Notes under the pieces: model-generated
Seen by the model: the letters and a program-made list of their open reading frames with translations, nothing else
The model's database searches: none
Told to the model about the DNA's origin: nothing
Made by a program: the position numbers and the translations under genes
Part shown: positions 44,394 to 54,463 of the stretch, piece by piece
How positions within the stretch are numbered: the stretch's first letter is position 1
How the letters are laid out: each line of letters starts with the position of its first letter
NCBI GenBank assembly: GCA_900539855.1
Contig: UQDO01000006.1
Location: forward strand, 1 to 64,000
Direction of reading: 5' to 3'
DNA: 64,000 nt
Source of the DNA: an uncultured Oscillospiraceae bacterium
GTDB lineage: Bacteria > Bacillota > Clostridia > Oscillospirales > Acutalibacteraceae

Positions 44394-46673
44394 TCACGCT
44401 CCTTTCACTGTAATATAATCACGGGCAGGCACTTTTACAGCACCGTCGGTATACTCGGTCTCGCCGTAGTTGACATAGACCGTAACGCCGTTATCGAACA
44501 CCGTTTTTCTTACCTTTTCGTTTATGACCTCGTGTTCTGCGATCCTCGCATCCTTTACCGACTCAAAATATGCTTTGTAGCCGTTCACGGTGTCGATTAT
44601 ATCGGTCTTGACGCCGCGTTCGATCGTGTCATCCCAATAAAGCGAGCCGTAGAATACGTTCTGCGCAGAGGAGACGAGGTTGGTGTCATAATCGCTTATC
44701 AGCGAATATGTCAGTCCCAGACCGGTCTCGGCTGCGGTCAGCAGGCTTGTTTTTTCGTCGGTCGCAAGGTTGATCGACGACGCCGACATTGAAACACTGC
44801 CTTTGAAAACGATCTCGTAGAACGGTACGTCGTAAGAGTACAGTCTGTTCTGCGACGATCTTATCGGAACGTCATAAACATGCGAGCATGAGGCTGCGGC
44901 AAAAGCGTTTGCATCGCTTCCTGCTATTTTAATTCCCTTTTCGGCGAAGCTGTCGGTTATCATCTTAACCTGTGCATCGGTGTTTGATGCCGAGTAGTAT
45001 GCCTTGTCGGAGTAATCCGAATAAACGATACTTGTCAGCGTATCAAGGCTTACGCCCTTCAGTCCGAAGCCGGTCGCGGCATCTCTTACATTGTCCGCCA
45101 CATCAAACAGCTTGCTGCGCGAGACGAGGTAGTAGGGGCTAAGCGTTATGCTGTTGACGCGGAAGTTCATGTCAAAGTAATGCTTTGTGGTGAAGCTTCC
45201 GGTTGCGGCTGTGGCTTTACCGAAGGTTTCGGAAACACCGCCGCCCGAGCTGCGGAACCTTACCATATCGAAATTCATGAACAGCGAAATGCCGTTTTCA
45301 TCGCAATAGCTGCTCAGCTTCTTAAGGTCCTTTTTGCTGCCGAACGAGCTGCCCAACTTATATCCGCCGGCAACCTTTCCTATATCGTTGCCGCTGCCGC
45401 CGAAACCGATGAGGTTGGCGTTCATCGAAACGCCGGTAGCCTCGCTCAGCTCCTTTATCATGGTCTGCGCCTCTGTCAGCGTAGTGGCGGTGAGCATTGC
45501 GGATTTCGGTATACCGAAATTGAATTCTTTTGTCTTTATACCGCCGTATATTTTGAGGTTGAGCAGGGTATCGCTGTTTTCTAAGGTGCCGAGTCTGCCC
45601 TCATTTTCGAGATACTCGCGGTATTTCTTTGCCATGCCGACATAGCTTGCGTCATCGTCATAAAGGGGATAGAAACCGACCGTTATATCGTTTGACATGA
45701 AGCCGTCAGCATAAAGATTTGTTTTTACAACATTCGAGGTGAACAGGGTCTGGACAGCGGTCTGATAGCCCCTTACCTTGAATTCGGATGCTATATAGGA
45801 GTATCCGGTGAGCGCCTGACCCATCATTGTGTTGATGTAGGCTGCCTCGGAGCCGCTTTTTATGACCGCCAGCACGGCGTTGTCTCCGTTGACCACGCCG
45901 TAGACCGGCATTCTGACATTCTCGGTAACGGTGGTCTGTTCAAGCGACTCTATATTTGCGTCTCCGCCGTAAACAGCCTCAGAGGTCGCAATGCCGAGCT
46001 CGTTTGAGTTGTCCGGATAAATAACGGTTCCGGAGCCGGAAGGCATGAACATGTAATAGTTATCCTTCCCGGCGTTCTTATTTGATATCGAGCAGAAGAA
46101 CGGAGCTATTGTTATTGCCGAAACGCAGTATTCCGAGCCTTCTTCAATGCGGTCCACATCGACCGATATATCCAGTCCGTCCTTGCCAAGCACGAAGCTT
46201 ACCGGAACCGCAAACTGGAACTTATCGAAGTAGCACATCATTTCAATGCCGTTTTCGATCAGCTTCAGGCTGTAATCGCCTTTGTTTATCGACTGAGCGA
46301 AGGCATTGGTCTCGTTATCTATCTTGGTGGTCGCCGCGTAATATTTTACGGTGATGGGCGACTCGGTTCTCGGGTGGTTTGTCGCCTCATACCCTTCCGC
46401 ATCATAGGTCGGGTTGAGCGACTCGCGCGGGACATAGCTCCACTCGCAATCCCTTTGCTTATCATACATTATGACACGGGATGATGTGGCGTCCCATATA
46501 AGGCTGTACCGCGTGTTTTCGGCAACGCAGGTCGTTTTCAGCTTGTCTAATTCTTCGGGCTTGCTGTATTTTATCAGCGCCGCCATTTTTTCGCTTCCGC
46601 ATCCTGTGAGCAGGAGGAGCACGGTGCAAAGCAGCATACACAAAGCAGCGGATGCCGCACGTTTTATCTTCAT
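44394..46673 (-). CDS. DUF5696-like surface lipoprotein
   Basis: A 759-residue lipoprotein. The ATG at 46673 has GGGAGG upstream; the open frame extends to 46895, but that part overlaps the next gene upstream. The lipobox is LLTGC at about residue 23. The N-terminal ~330 residues look beta-rich, and residues ~340-650 look like a TIM-barrel-type fold (YREYLENEGRLG, then NLKIYGGIKTKEFNFGIP, then LSSYCDENGISLFMNFDMV). I assign DUF5696 from memory of Clostridia genomes where it sits beside sugar permeases and a YIP1 protein. An extracellular glycoside hydrolase-like activity is possible; no catalytic residues are assigned. Confidence 0.65.
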   Translation of the reverse strand: MKIKRAASAALCMLLCTVLLLLTGCGSEKMAALIKYSKPEELDKLKTTCVAENTRYSLIWDATSSRVIMYDKQRDCEWSYVPRESLNPTYDAEGYEATNHPRTESPITVKYYAATTKIDNETNAFAQSINKGDYSLKLIENGIEMMCYFDKFQFAVPVSFVLGKDGLDISVDVDRIEEGSEYCVSAITIAPFFCSISNKNAGKDNYYMFMPSGSGTVIYPDNSNELGIATSEAVYGGDANIESLEQTTVTENVRMPVYGVVNGDNAVLAVIKSGSEAAYINTMMGQALTGYSYIASEFKVRGYQTAVQTLFTSNVVKTNLYADGFMSNDITVGFYPLYDDDASYVGMAKKYREYLENEGRLGTLENSDTLLNLKIYGGIKTKEFNFGIPKSAMLTATTLTEAQTMIKELSEATGVSMNANLIGFGGSGNDIGKVAGGYKLGSSFGSKKDLKKLSSYCDENGISLFMNFDMVRFRSSGGGVSETFGKATAATGSFTTKHYFDMNFRVNSITLSPYYLVSRSKLFDVADNVRDAATGFGLKGVSLDTLTSIVYSDYSDKAYYSASNTDAQVKMITDSFAEKGIKIAGSDANAFAAASCSHVYDVPIRSSQNRLYSYDVPFYEIVFKGSVSMSASSINLATDEKTSLLTAAETGLGLTYSLISDYDTNLVSSAQNVFYGSLYWDDTIERGVKTDIIDTVNGYKAYFESVKDARIAEHEVINEKVRKTVFDNGVTVYVNYGETEYTDGAVKVPARDYITVKGA

Positions 46674-46690
46674 AAAAATTCCTCCCTTTC

Positions 46691-48871
46691 TCAGAATAGT
46701 TTGAGTATCTCGGAATATATGGTGACGAGGAAGCCCCATGTCTGCTGCATCAGTATTCCGACCGTGATGAGCAGGAATACGACTATCGCGCAGCCGAGCA
46801 GCGTCAATATTGTGGTTCCCAGGAACTTTCCGAAGCTGTAATCGTGCACGACCATCGAGCCTATTGCAAGCAGCAGGTAGGTGTAGACGGTGCATATCGT
46901 GGTAAGCACCGTAAGAAACGCCGCCTCATCGGGGACAAGCACGTTCGAGCATATTACAAACACGATGCTGCCGAACAGTGACGGAACAAGGCTGTAGCTT
47001 ATTACCGCGAATATTTCCTTGATCTTACCTTTACCGCCGAACAGCGTACACACCGCCCAGTTGACAACCGTCCAAAGTACTACCATACCTGCCGTTTTCG
47101 CAAGTATCAGCAGTGCGTTGTAGCTTGACGGGTCGAAGTATACGAAGGCGAAGCCGCCTCTTGTGGTCTCCATGACCGAGAAGATGTAGTACAGAATCAG
47201 TATAACGAGACAGACCGGAACCGACGTAAGACCTTTTTCCTTCATGGTCTGGAAGTTATCGAACGGGTGGGTCATTATCGTTGCAGCCAGGTGTACCTTC
47301 TCGTTCTTTATAAGGCGCATCTTATGCTTGGTGGAGTAGACCATAAGGAATATCAGTCCGCCGAGCAGAAGTATGATGCCTGCCATGAGAAGTCCGAAAT
47401 GGTTTCGCAGCCACTCGGTCCTTATACTGTCAAATGCAAGGCTGTAGGTCTCACGGTCATAGCCCTCTTTTGCAAGCTCGATCGCCTTGTGATAATACTC
47501 TGACGCCTCGGTCTCGTCCTCGCAGTTGTGACCCTTTACATAGTAAGCCTTGGCAAGACCGGCGTAGGCAAGCTGCGAGTTGCGGTCAAGTGCCAGAACC
47601 TCGGTCCATTCCGCCATGGCATCCTCATAGTCGCCGACAACGGTTTTTGCCTGTGCGCTCTTGACCAGCTTTCCGTAATCGGTGATCTTGAACACGGTCA
47701 GCGTATTGCTGTAGCTGTCGGAAATTATGACATCGTCGTTTCCGTTATTATAGGCGATGGCGCTCGGCGTTCTGAAGGTTCCGTTCTGATCGCCGGTTTT
47801 AAGTCCGCCGCCGAAGGCACTGACCATTTTACAGTCATCGTCGTAAACAAACACACGTCCGTAGGTCGAATCTATAATATGTATAAATCCGTAGTTGTCA
47901 ACCGCGACGCCCATGAGGTCCTGAACCCTCTTGCCGCTGAGCTTGGTCTGTGCATAGCCTTCATCGGCAAAGTTTTCTTTTTCGGAGCCCAGAATGTTGC
48001 TTCCGCCCGGATTAAGGCGCTTGATCTGCGCAGTCTGTGTCATCTCGCCGGTGCTGCCGGTCGCGGTGTACACAAAGCCTTCCTTGTCGATCCACAGATC
48101 GGTAAAGGTATACGGCAGGGCGCTTATCATACCGCTTTTCTGATCGTTTGTGGTAAACAGACGGTTCCACAGCGTTGCAAGAGCCTGTGTAATGGTCGCC
48201 GGAACATCGTTCGAGCCGTAGAAGCCGAGGAACTCGTCCTTGGGCGAATAGAGTATTGCTCCGTAGTAAGAACCGTTGCTGAGGATGTAAACATATCCCT
48301 TATGGTCAACGGCGACCTTTATCGGCTGATAGTTGAAGCCGTTGGGTATAAGGTGCGAATCGGGCAGGTCGTATAGTCTTATAAGTCTGCCGCTGCTGTC
48401 GCACTTTATGACGCGCGCGTGGTTGGTATCGGCTATATATATGTTGCCGTCCGTATCGGCGAAAATTCCTTTCGCCTTGTTAAAGTAGTAGTTGTTGTCG
48501 TTCTCGTCTACAACGAAAGAGAATTGTCCCAAAAGGTTATAATCCTTATCAAACATGCGGACGACCGACGCGCCGCCGTCAAGAAGGTAGGTTATACCGT
48601 TCTCGGTCGTGTGCACGTCAGTGAGGCTTGAACCGGAAACGCAGCCGAGATCGGCGGCGGTAAGCACCGTGCTGACCTCATACATCGGCTTGCTGTAAAC
48701 AGCCTTTCTTGTTTTTCCGGTGAAGTTGTACCAGTATGTATAGGTGTCATAGCCTATTTCATCGGTCTTTTCAGATACTGCCGAAACGCCGCTGACCGGC
48801 ACAAGCACAAGTATGCAGAGCATGATGGCAGCTATGCGGGCGAAGAGCTTTTTCATATTTGATGTTTTCAC
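46691..48871 (-). CDS. NHL-repeat / TPR / Yip1-domain membrane protein
   Basis: A 726-residue protein of three parts. A signal peptide (~1-32) leads to an NHL-type beta-propeller (~60-400), with blades such as KGIFADTDGNIYIADTNHAR, KVAVDHKGYVYILSN and GVAVDNYGFIHIIDS. A short TPR-like helical region (~415-480) contains EDAMAEWTEVLALDRNSQLA and YYHKAIELAKEGY. A single membrane helix (~495-518) is followed by a Yip1-like domain with about five helices to the end. The propeller would face outside. It lies between the two permease pairs of the operon. The GTG start is tentative. Confidence 0.75.
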   Translation of the reverse strand: MKTSNMKKLFARIAAIMLCILVLVPVSGVSAVSEKTDEIGYDTYTYWYNFTGKTRKAVYSKPMYEVSTVLTAADLGCVSGSSLTDVHTTENGITYLLDGGASVVRMFDKDYNLLGQFSFVVDENDNNYYFNKAKGIFADTDGNIYIADTNHARVIKCDSSGRLIRLYDLPDSHLIPNGFNYQPIKVAVDHKGYVYILSNGSYYGAILYSPKDEFLGFYGSNDVPATITQALATLWNRLFTTNDQKSGMISALPYTFTDLWIDKEGFVYTATGSTGEMTQTAQIKRLNPGGSNILGSEKENFADEGYAQTKLSGKRVQDLMGVAVDNYGFIHIIDSTYGRVFVYDDDCKMVSAFGGGLKTGDQNGTFRTPSAIAYNNGNDDVIISDSYSNTLTVFKITDYGKLVKSAQAKTVVGDYEDAMAEWTEVLALDRNSQLAYAGLAKAYYVKGHNCEDETEASEYYHKAIELAKEGYDRETYSLAFDSIRTEWLRNHFGLLMAGIILLLGGLIFLMVYSTKHKMRLIKNEKVHLAATIMTHPFDNFQTMKEKGLTSVPVCLVILILYYIFSVMETTRGGFAFVYFDPSSYNALLILAKTAGMVVLWTVVNWAVCTLFGGKGKIKEIFAVISYSLVPSLFGSIVFVICSNVLVPDEAAFLTVLTTICTVYTYLLLAIGSMVVHDYSFGKFLGTTILTLLGCAIVVFLLITVGILMQQTWGFLVTIYSEILKLF

Positions 48872-48886
48872 TTGTCTTCTGCCCCC

Positions 48887-49843
48887 TTATTCCTTGATAC
48901 CGGCGCTGCTCATTGATTCCATAACGTTGCTCTGCGAGATCATATATACCACGACAGGCGGTATCATAAGCAGGCAGGTAACAGCCATCGAGCTTCCTGA
49001 ACGGGCGACGCCGCCGGCGGTTATCTGCGACATTATGGTGGGCAGTGTCTTTAAGGTTTCGCTGAATATTGTTCCGCTCGGCACGGTTGCCCAGACGTCG
49101 CGGAATGTGAACAGCGTGAGGGTCAGCCACATCGGCTTGACTATCGGCATGACTATGGTCCAGAATATTCTGAAATATCCGGCGCCGTCTATCTTTGCCG
49201 CTTCAAGCAGTGCATTCGGCAGAGCGCCCTCCATGTACTGCTTCATGAGGAAAACGCCCATGGTCGAAGCAAAATGCGGAAGAATATAGACCCAGTATGT
49301 ATCGATAATGTTCATCCAGGTGAATATCAGGTACTGCGGGACAGACAGCGTATACGCGTTGAACAGCAGTGAGAACTGGATGATGTAGAATATCGTCTTT
49401 TTGAATTTGATCTTTGACTTACAAAGAACGAATGCAGCCATCGACGCGACCACAACATAAAGGAAGGTTGTGGCGAGTGTTGCAAACAGGCTGTTGAAAA
49501 TATATCTCGAAAGCGGAACTCTTAAGTTGGATAGCAGCTCCGGCAGTGCCGTATAGTTCGCTATCGTAGGACGGTGAACGAAAAATCTCGGCGGGAAGAT
49601 AAGTATTTCATCGAGCGGTTTTAAAGAGGTGCATATACAATATATAAGAGGCAGTACCGATATGCAGCCGGCGGCGATTATAAAGAAGAAGTAGAAAAAG
49701 TTTCCGACCTTCGATCTTGTATAGCGCTTTGCCTCGGACTTTGACGAACGTCTGGCTTTCGGGGCCTTGAGATCGTTGACCGAGTCGTTGAGCGCTCTCG
49801 CGCCGCTCGGAAGTATCAGGACCTCCTGTTTTTTTCTGAACAC
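48887..49843 (-). CDS. Carbohydrate ABC permease, MalG type (first system)
   Basis: A 318-residue permease. A basic N-terminus of ~50 residues precedes six helices. The EAA loop reads ALPNALLEAAKIDGAGYFRI, followed by FWTIVMPIVKPMW. The start is a GTG at 49843 with AGGTGGG upstream, 13 bases after the partner's stop. It pairs with the MalF-type gene at 49857-50783 and the large binding protein upstream. Confidence 0.9.
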   Translation of the reverse strand: MFRKKQEVLILPSGARALNDSVNDLKAPKARRSSKSEAKRYTRSKVGNFFYFFFIIAAGCISVLPLIYCICTSLKPLDEILIFPPRFFVHRPTIANYTALPELLSNLRVPLSRYIFNSLFATLATTFLYVVVASMAAFVLCKSKIKFKKTIFYIIQFSLLFNAYTLSVPQYLIFTWMNIIDTYWVYILPHFASTMGVFLMKQYMEGALPNALLEAAKIDGAGYFRIFWTIVMPIVKPMWLTLTLFTFRDVWATVPSGTIFSETLKTLPTIMSQITAGGVARSGSSMAVTCLLMIPPVVVYMISQSNVMESMSSAGIKE

Positions 49844-49856
49844 TGTCTAACCCACC

Positions 49857-50783
49857 TCACTTTCCTGTCATGTTCAGCAGTTTTCCGACAAGCAGTCTGA
49901 ATACCACCATCATAAGGAACAGCACAACCGCAACGGCTGACGCATAGCCCAGCTCGTAACGCACCGATCCGAGATCCATCATGTGTGACACTATCGTATC
50001 ACCGGCGTATCCTACGCTTGGGAAGCCCGCCAGCGTAATGGCGATACCGCTTATCGAGAACGCCGAGGATATCTGCATGACCGCACTGAACAAAAGCATG
50101 TTTTTCATGGTAGGAAGCGTTATGTACCAAAGCTCCTGCCAGCGGTTGCGGATACCGTCTATGGCGCCGGCTTCATAAAGCTCCTTGTTGACGTTCTGAA
50201 GACCGGATATGTTGGAAAGGAAGGAAACGCCCATGCTTGACCACAGCTGAACCGCTATGACTATAGGCTTGATATACTGCTCGGTACTCAGCCATGTCAC
50301 CGGCTCGGTGATCAGTCCCAAAGACAGCAGCGCGCTGTTGACATATCCGTAGCTGTCGCTGCTGAAGGCGACCTGCCATATGAATGTCGCGTTACCGACA
50401 AGGGCAGGGACGTAGAACATGAATGACAGCAGCGTACGGGCTATCGGTGAAAATTCGTTTATGAACCATGCAAGCACGAAGGAAAGTAAAAATCCGGCAG
50501 GTCCGCATATGATGGCGAACAGCATGGTGTTTTTGAAAACCACGGGGAACACGTCGTCGTCGAAGAACATGCGGATGTAGTTTCCGAGTCCGGCGAACGA
50601 CGGTTTGTTGATCATATCATAGGTCGTAAAGCTGAGAACTATCGAAGAAAGGATAGGCAATACGAGAAATATGAAAAAGAATACAAAGAACGGGGCAAGC
50701 ATTATGTATGAAGGAAGATTTTCCTGAAATACAGCTTTACGCTTGATTTTTTTATGTTCTTTGCTTAAAACCTGTTTTTGCAT
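49857..50783 (-). CDS. Carbohydrate ABC permease, MalF type (first system)
   Basis: A 308-residue permease with six helices. The EAA loop is VNKELYEAGAIDGIRNRWQE. AAGGAGGG precedes the ATG. It starts 21 bases after the large binding-protein gene and is followed by its MalG partner. This family moves oligosaccharides in Firmicutes; the substrate here is unknown. Confidence 0.9.
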   Translation of the reverse strand: MQKQVLSKEHKKIKRKAVFQENLPSYIMLAPFFVFFFIFLVLPILSSIVLSFTTYDMINKPSFAGLGNYIRMFFDDDVFPVVFKNTMLFAIICGPAGFLLSFVLAWFINEFSPIARTLLSFMFYVPALVGNATFIWQVAFSSDSYGYVNSALLSLGLITEPVTWLSTEQYIKPIVIAVQLWSSMGVSFLSNISGLQNVNKELYEAGAIDGIRNRWQELWYITLPTMKNMLLFSAVMQISSAFSISGIAITLAGFPSVGYAGDTIVSHMMDLGSVRYELGYASAVAVVLFLMMVVFRLLVGKLLNMTGK

Positions 50784-50804
50784 TGTTGCACCCTCCTTCT
50801 TTCA

Positions 50805-53800
50805 TTAGTCTTTCTTGTATTCGTCGATTTTACGCTTGATCTCGTTGTCGGCGACTTCGCCCCACTCGAGCATTGCGTCTTTTTCGTTGCTGTTGCCGTT
50901 GAGCACCGCCCAGTATGCCTGGTCGACCGCACGCGATACATAGTATCCGCCCGGAACCTCGGGGAGCTCCTTGACCTGCTCCCACTGAGAGTTCAGTATG
51001 TCAAGGTCGTCGGCGTTCCATGAATAGGAGTTGAACGCCTCGATGTTCGCGGTCGCGGTACGCGAAACGGTACCGAGTATCGACTCAACGTTGTTGTTGT
51101 AACGGAGCTGGGTCTCGGCGCTGGTCCACCAGCAGAGGAACTGCCATGCGGCATCCTTGTTCTCCGACGGAGCGACTATTCCGCATCCCGTGCCCGAACC
51201 GCCTATGCTGCGGTTTATGGTGCCGTCCTCCTGCATGATGCCGGGGATCTCCGTTATGGTCCAGCGACCCTGTATCTCAGGTGCCGCCTGCATCAGCTGA
51301 GTATACTGCGTGTAGCTTGCAACGCCGAGCGGCATGGTGCCGACACGGAAACGGTTGTAGAAATCAGCCTGCTTAATTATTCCATACTTGGTGTAAAGAT
51401 CGGTCCACTGTGTGAATGCCGCTATAGCGTTGCTCGAGGTGAGCGTAGTAGCGTTGCGGTCGGCATTGTAAAGATCGACATTATTCTGGGTGAGCATGGT
51501 CGGGAACAGATGGAGGCTTCCCATACCGGCGTTGACCGTGGTGGTCGACGCTATCTTGGTGTACGGGATGTAAGCATCCATGTTGTTTCTCTGCAGCGTT
51601 GTAGCCGCGTCAAGGAAATCGCTCCATGTCCAGCCTTGACCGTTGTTGGCTTTGGCAGGGTCATCAAGTCCCAAACTGTCAAATATGTCGGTACGGTAGA
51701 ACATTATATAGAAGCTTTGCGTATCCGGGATCGAATACAGCTCGTTTTCGTACCAGTACGGCTCATCGGCTGATTTTCTGAAGCGCTTCAGAACCGTTTC
51801 ATAATCAAGCAGATAATTGCTGCCGTCGTCAACGGTCGAATATTTGCTGTCCTTCGACGCCGAGAAATTGGTCAGATCGTACAGAGCGCCTCTCATTCCG
51901 AGGTTGACCGGATCGGTTCTCGAAAGGTGGAGAGACAGGTCGGGGAAGTTACCCGAAAGAATACCGTTGACCAGCGACGCGCTGACTATTTCAAGCTGAA
52001 CGCTTATGCCGGTCTTATAGGTGAAGGAATCCTGAATGAGGTTGCTGAGCACCTGAGCCTGATCACGTCCCCAGTTGACCCATATTCTGACCTGACCCTT
52101 GTCGGTCGCTTCCGAGGTGCCGGCTATCGTGCTGAAGTCGTCGCTGAACGAAGCGAAAAATCTCTTGGCACTGAAAGAGACCTTCTTAAAGAAGTTTGCG
52201 TGGTGATCGGTGCGGCTGCCCTCCGGCGCGATGAACTGAATCTGATCGACGCTCAGCGGCATGGTCTTCATTTCATAAAGCCATGAACAGACCGTTGTGT
52301 AGTTCGAATAGTAGTCGGTGACGTATGTCTGTGCAGAGTACTGGTTGTCGTACATGCTCTTGAGTATACGCGCCATGTTGTTAAGGGCGGATATATATTT
52401 GTTGCTGCGGCTTCCCGAAAGCTCCCTCATGTCGTCAGCCAGATTGTTGAGGTCCTCGTACATGGTAAGGAGTCTTTCCTGGAAGTTCGGGATCTGCTTG
52501 AACAGGTTGTAGTCACGGTTGCGGTCAGGTGAGTCGCTCGTAATCATAACTATATCTATATATGTATCGCCGATGCTGTCAACTATTTCGCTCAGCCTCG
52601 AATAGAACTCCGAGGTCTCGCCCAGAGTGACTGTCAGCTTTAATGTATGCTTTCCTTTTTCAAGGTAGAAAAGATACGGATCGGTGCCGTTGCCGAACTC
52701 ATAGAAGGTCCAGCTTGTGCAGTAGCCGAAACGGAGCGAAGAACACTCCGCAAAAGGCATCTCACCGTCTATGGTAAGCGAACGGTATGTAAATCCATCA
52801 ATAACAGCCGACTGCTTGTAGTTCATACCCAGTCTGTAAAGACCCGACTCGGCAACGTCGACCACCCATGTTATCGACTGACCGGGGGTCTGCCAGTTGG
52901 TGCTTCCTATATAATTGAGTATGGTCTTGACAGGGCTGTTGGGGGTTATATCGGACGAGCTGTTGTCAGCCTTTGAAACCAGCGAGTTTGTGGACTTTAT
53001 CCATGCGTCCTCGCCCTCGATCTCAATAGCGGTGCCGTCATATCTCTTGGCGTCGGCATGCTTCGCCGAATAATCGCTGTATGACATGGGATCGGCAGGA
53101 GCCTTGAGGGTAATGCTGGCAAGCGCAAACGGCTCATACTTTGACTCAATCGTTATGACATGCCTGCCTGCGGTAAGCAGGATTTTGTAAGGTTCGGCAA
53201 CAACGCCGACCGGATCGGTCGCCAGTGCGGTGACAAACTCGCCGTACTCGACCTGCTCGGGGGTCAGCTCGTTTCCGAGAGTATCGACACGGACCTCGCC
53301 TGCAGGGACATCAAGCGAAGCGCCGTTGTTAACAAACATGCGCGGCAGTGACAGCGCATCAAGTCCGGCATAAAGGGTCTGTCCGTCGATCTTTACACCG
53401 AGCTCGACCGGGTTGTTGCTCGCTTTGTCGTCGCCGGTATCGGCGGTGGCACCGGTCTTGTTTAAGGGAAGGTATTTGAATTCTATATTGTATATACCGT
53501 CGGCAGGAACATCGACCACATAATCGATGCTTCCCTGCTGCTTGAAGTAGGGGTTGTCAGCCCACACAAGGCAATCGGTCTTCTGTCGCTGGCTGTGCAG
53601 CTCATCGGCGATCACATCGTATGATTTTTTTGACAGGACGCTGCCTGCCGTGGCGCCGCCCTCTACCGCTTCATAATCACAGCCCTTTGCCTCGGCATAA
53701 TCGACAGCGTTTATCACGATATCCGAGCCGGCGTATTTATAACCGGAAAGGGATTCGAGGTATCTCTCGTACTCAGCCGAAACGGCGGTACCGGAGCTTG

Positions 53801-53930
53801 CTGTGCTGCCTGAGGCAGTGTCGGTTTTCTGATCGGTCTCGGCTGCGAATGCGGCTGTACCGGCGAAAGCGGACAACGTGACCGCTGCGGACATAAGAGC
53901 GGCCAGTAAACGTGTTTTACCAGAATTCAT
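50805..53930 (-). CDS. Giant sugar-binding protein with N-terminal carbohydrate-binding-like domains
   Basis: A 1041-residue protein, more than twice the size of ordinary binding proteins. The signal peptide (~1-32, ending AAFAAE) has no cysteine, so it is not a lipoprotein. Residues ~45-285 and ~310-480 look like two beta-sandwich carbohydrate-binding modules (GSIDYVVDVPADGIYNIEFK and SITWVVDVAESGLYRLGMNY are equivalent strands). A helical stretch (~490-590) joins them to a family 1 solute-binding domain (~620-1041), which includes IWVNWGRDQAQVLSNL, NGILSGNFPDLSLHL and YDLTNFSASKDSKY. The ATG at 53930 has GGTGA upstream; the longer frame to 53996 is not used. It heads the operon. Confidence 0.82.
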   Translation of the reverse strand: MNSGKTRLLAALMSAAVTLSAFAGTAAFAAETDQKTDTASGSTASSGTAVSAEYERYLESLSGYKYAGSDIVINAVDYAEAKGCDYEAVEGGATAGSVLSKKSYDVIADELHSQRQKTDCLVWADNPYFKQQGSIDYVVDVPADGIYNIEFKYLPLNKTGATADTGDDKASNNPVELGVKIDGQTLYAGLDALSLPRMFVNNGASLDVPAGEVRVDTLGNELTPEQVEYGEFVTALATDPVGVVAEPYKILLTAGRHVITIESKYEPFALASITLKAPADPMSYSDYSAKHADAKRYDGTAIEIEGEDAWIKSTNSLVSKADNSSSDITPNSPVKTILNYIGSTNWQTPGQSITWVVDVAESGLYRLGMNYKQSAVIDGFTYRSLTIDGEMPFAECSSLRFGYCTSWTFYEFGNGTDPYLFYLEKGKHTLKLTVTLGETSEFYSRLSEIVDSIGDTYIDIVMITSDSPDRNRDYNLFKQIPNFQERLLTMYEDLNNLADDMRELSGSRSNKYISALNNMARILKSMYDNQYSAQTYVTDYYSNYTTVCSWLYEMKTMPLSVDQIQFIAPEGSRTDHHANFFKKVSFSAKRFFASFSDDFSTIAGTSEATDKGQVRIWVNWGRDQAQVLSNLIQDSFTYKTGISVQLEIVSASLVNGILSGNFPDLSLHLSRTDPVNLGMRGALYDLTNFSASKDSKYSTVDDGSNYLLDYETVLKRFRKSADEPYWYENELYSIPDTQSFYIMFYRTDIFDSLGLDDPAKANNGQGWTWSDFLDAATTLQRNNMDAYIPYTKIASTTTVNAGMGSLHLFPTMLTQNNVDLYNADRNATTLTSSNAIAAFTQWTDLYTKYGIIKQADFYNRFRVGTMPLGVASYTQYTQLMQAAPEIQGRWTITEIPGIMQEDGTINRSIGGSGTGCGIVAPSENKDAAWQFLCWWTSAETQLRYNNNVESILGTVSRTATANIEAFNSYSWNADDLDILNSQWEQVKELPEVPGGYYVSRAVDQAYWAVLNGNSNEKDAMLEWGEVADNEIKRKIDEYKKD

Positions 53931-54025
53931 TTCTTCACCTTCAATAATAATATGTGTGTCCCTATCAAACAAACGGTTCCCGTCATTAGAGGGCAAGGAC
54001 CCAATTTGACAATGCTCTACGTTGT

Positions 54026-54054
54026 ATTATCTAACAAATTGAACGTTTTGTCAA
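54026..54054 (-). promoter_or_regulatory. Promoter of the sugar-transport operon
   Basis: Minus strand: consensus TTGACA (54054-54049), a 17-base spacer and GATAAT (54031-54026). It places the start about 88 bases before the giant binding protein. The next 400 bases (54055-54463) are AT-rich and hold no gene that I can see; I found no regulator or clear cre operator. Confidence 0.8.
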
Positions 54055-54463
54055 CATGTTATTGTCGATTTTTCACTAATTTATGATATTTTTTTTAATT
54101 TTTTGTACCAACACATATATGCAAAATTACATTTTATGGTCATTTACACAGACTTCATCTGACATAATGCACAAACGGTAAAAAATAGCTTCCGCTTTTT
54201 ATGGAAAATGACATAGAAAAAATGCGCGTTTTACAGTCGCCGATATTGTTTTTGTGCAATATGCACCTAACTGTCATACTATTACTATGCAGAATTTACA
54301 GCGGTTAGACAAGTCGCCCATAATATAATAGACAGACCGGCAAAAAAGTGAAACAAATTTTTTAAACATGACATTATCCGGCAGTGTTGGGCTTTAAGAT
54401 GGACTCGCAGCTGTAAAGATCGGGACGCCGATCCACTAAAAAACACTAAAGGAGAAACCAATA

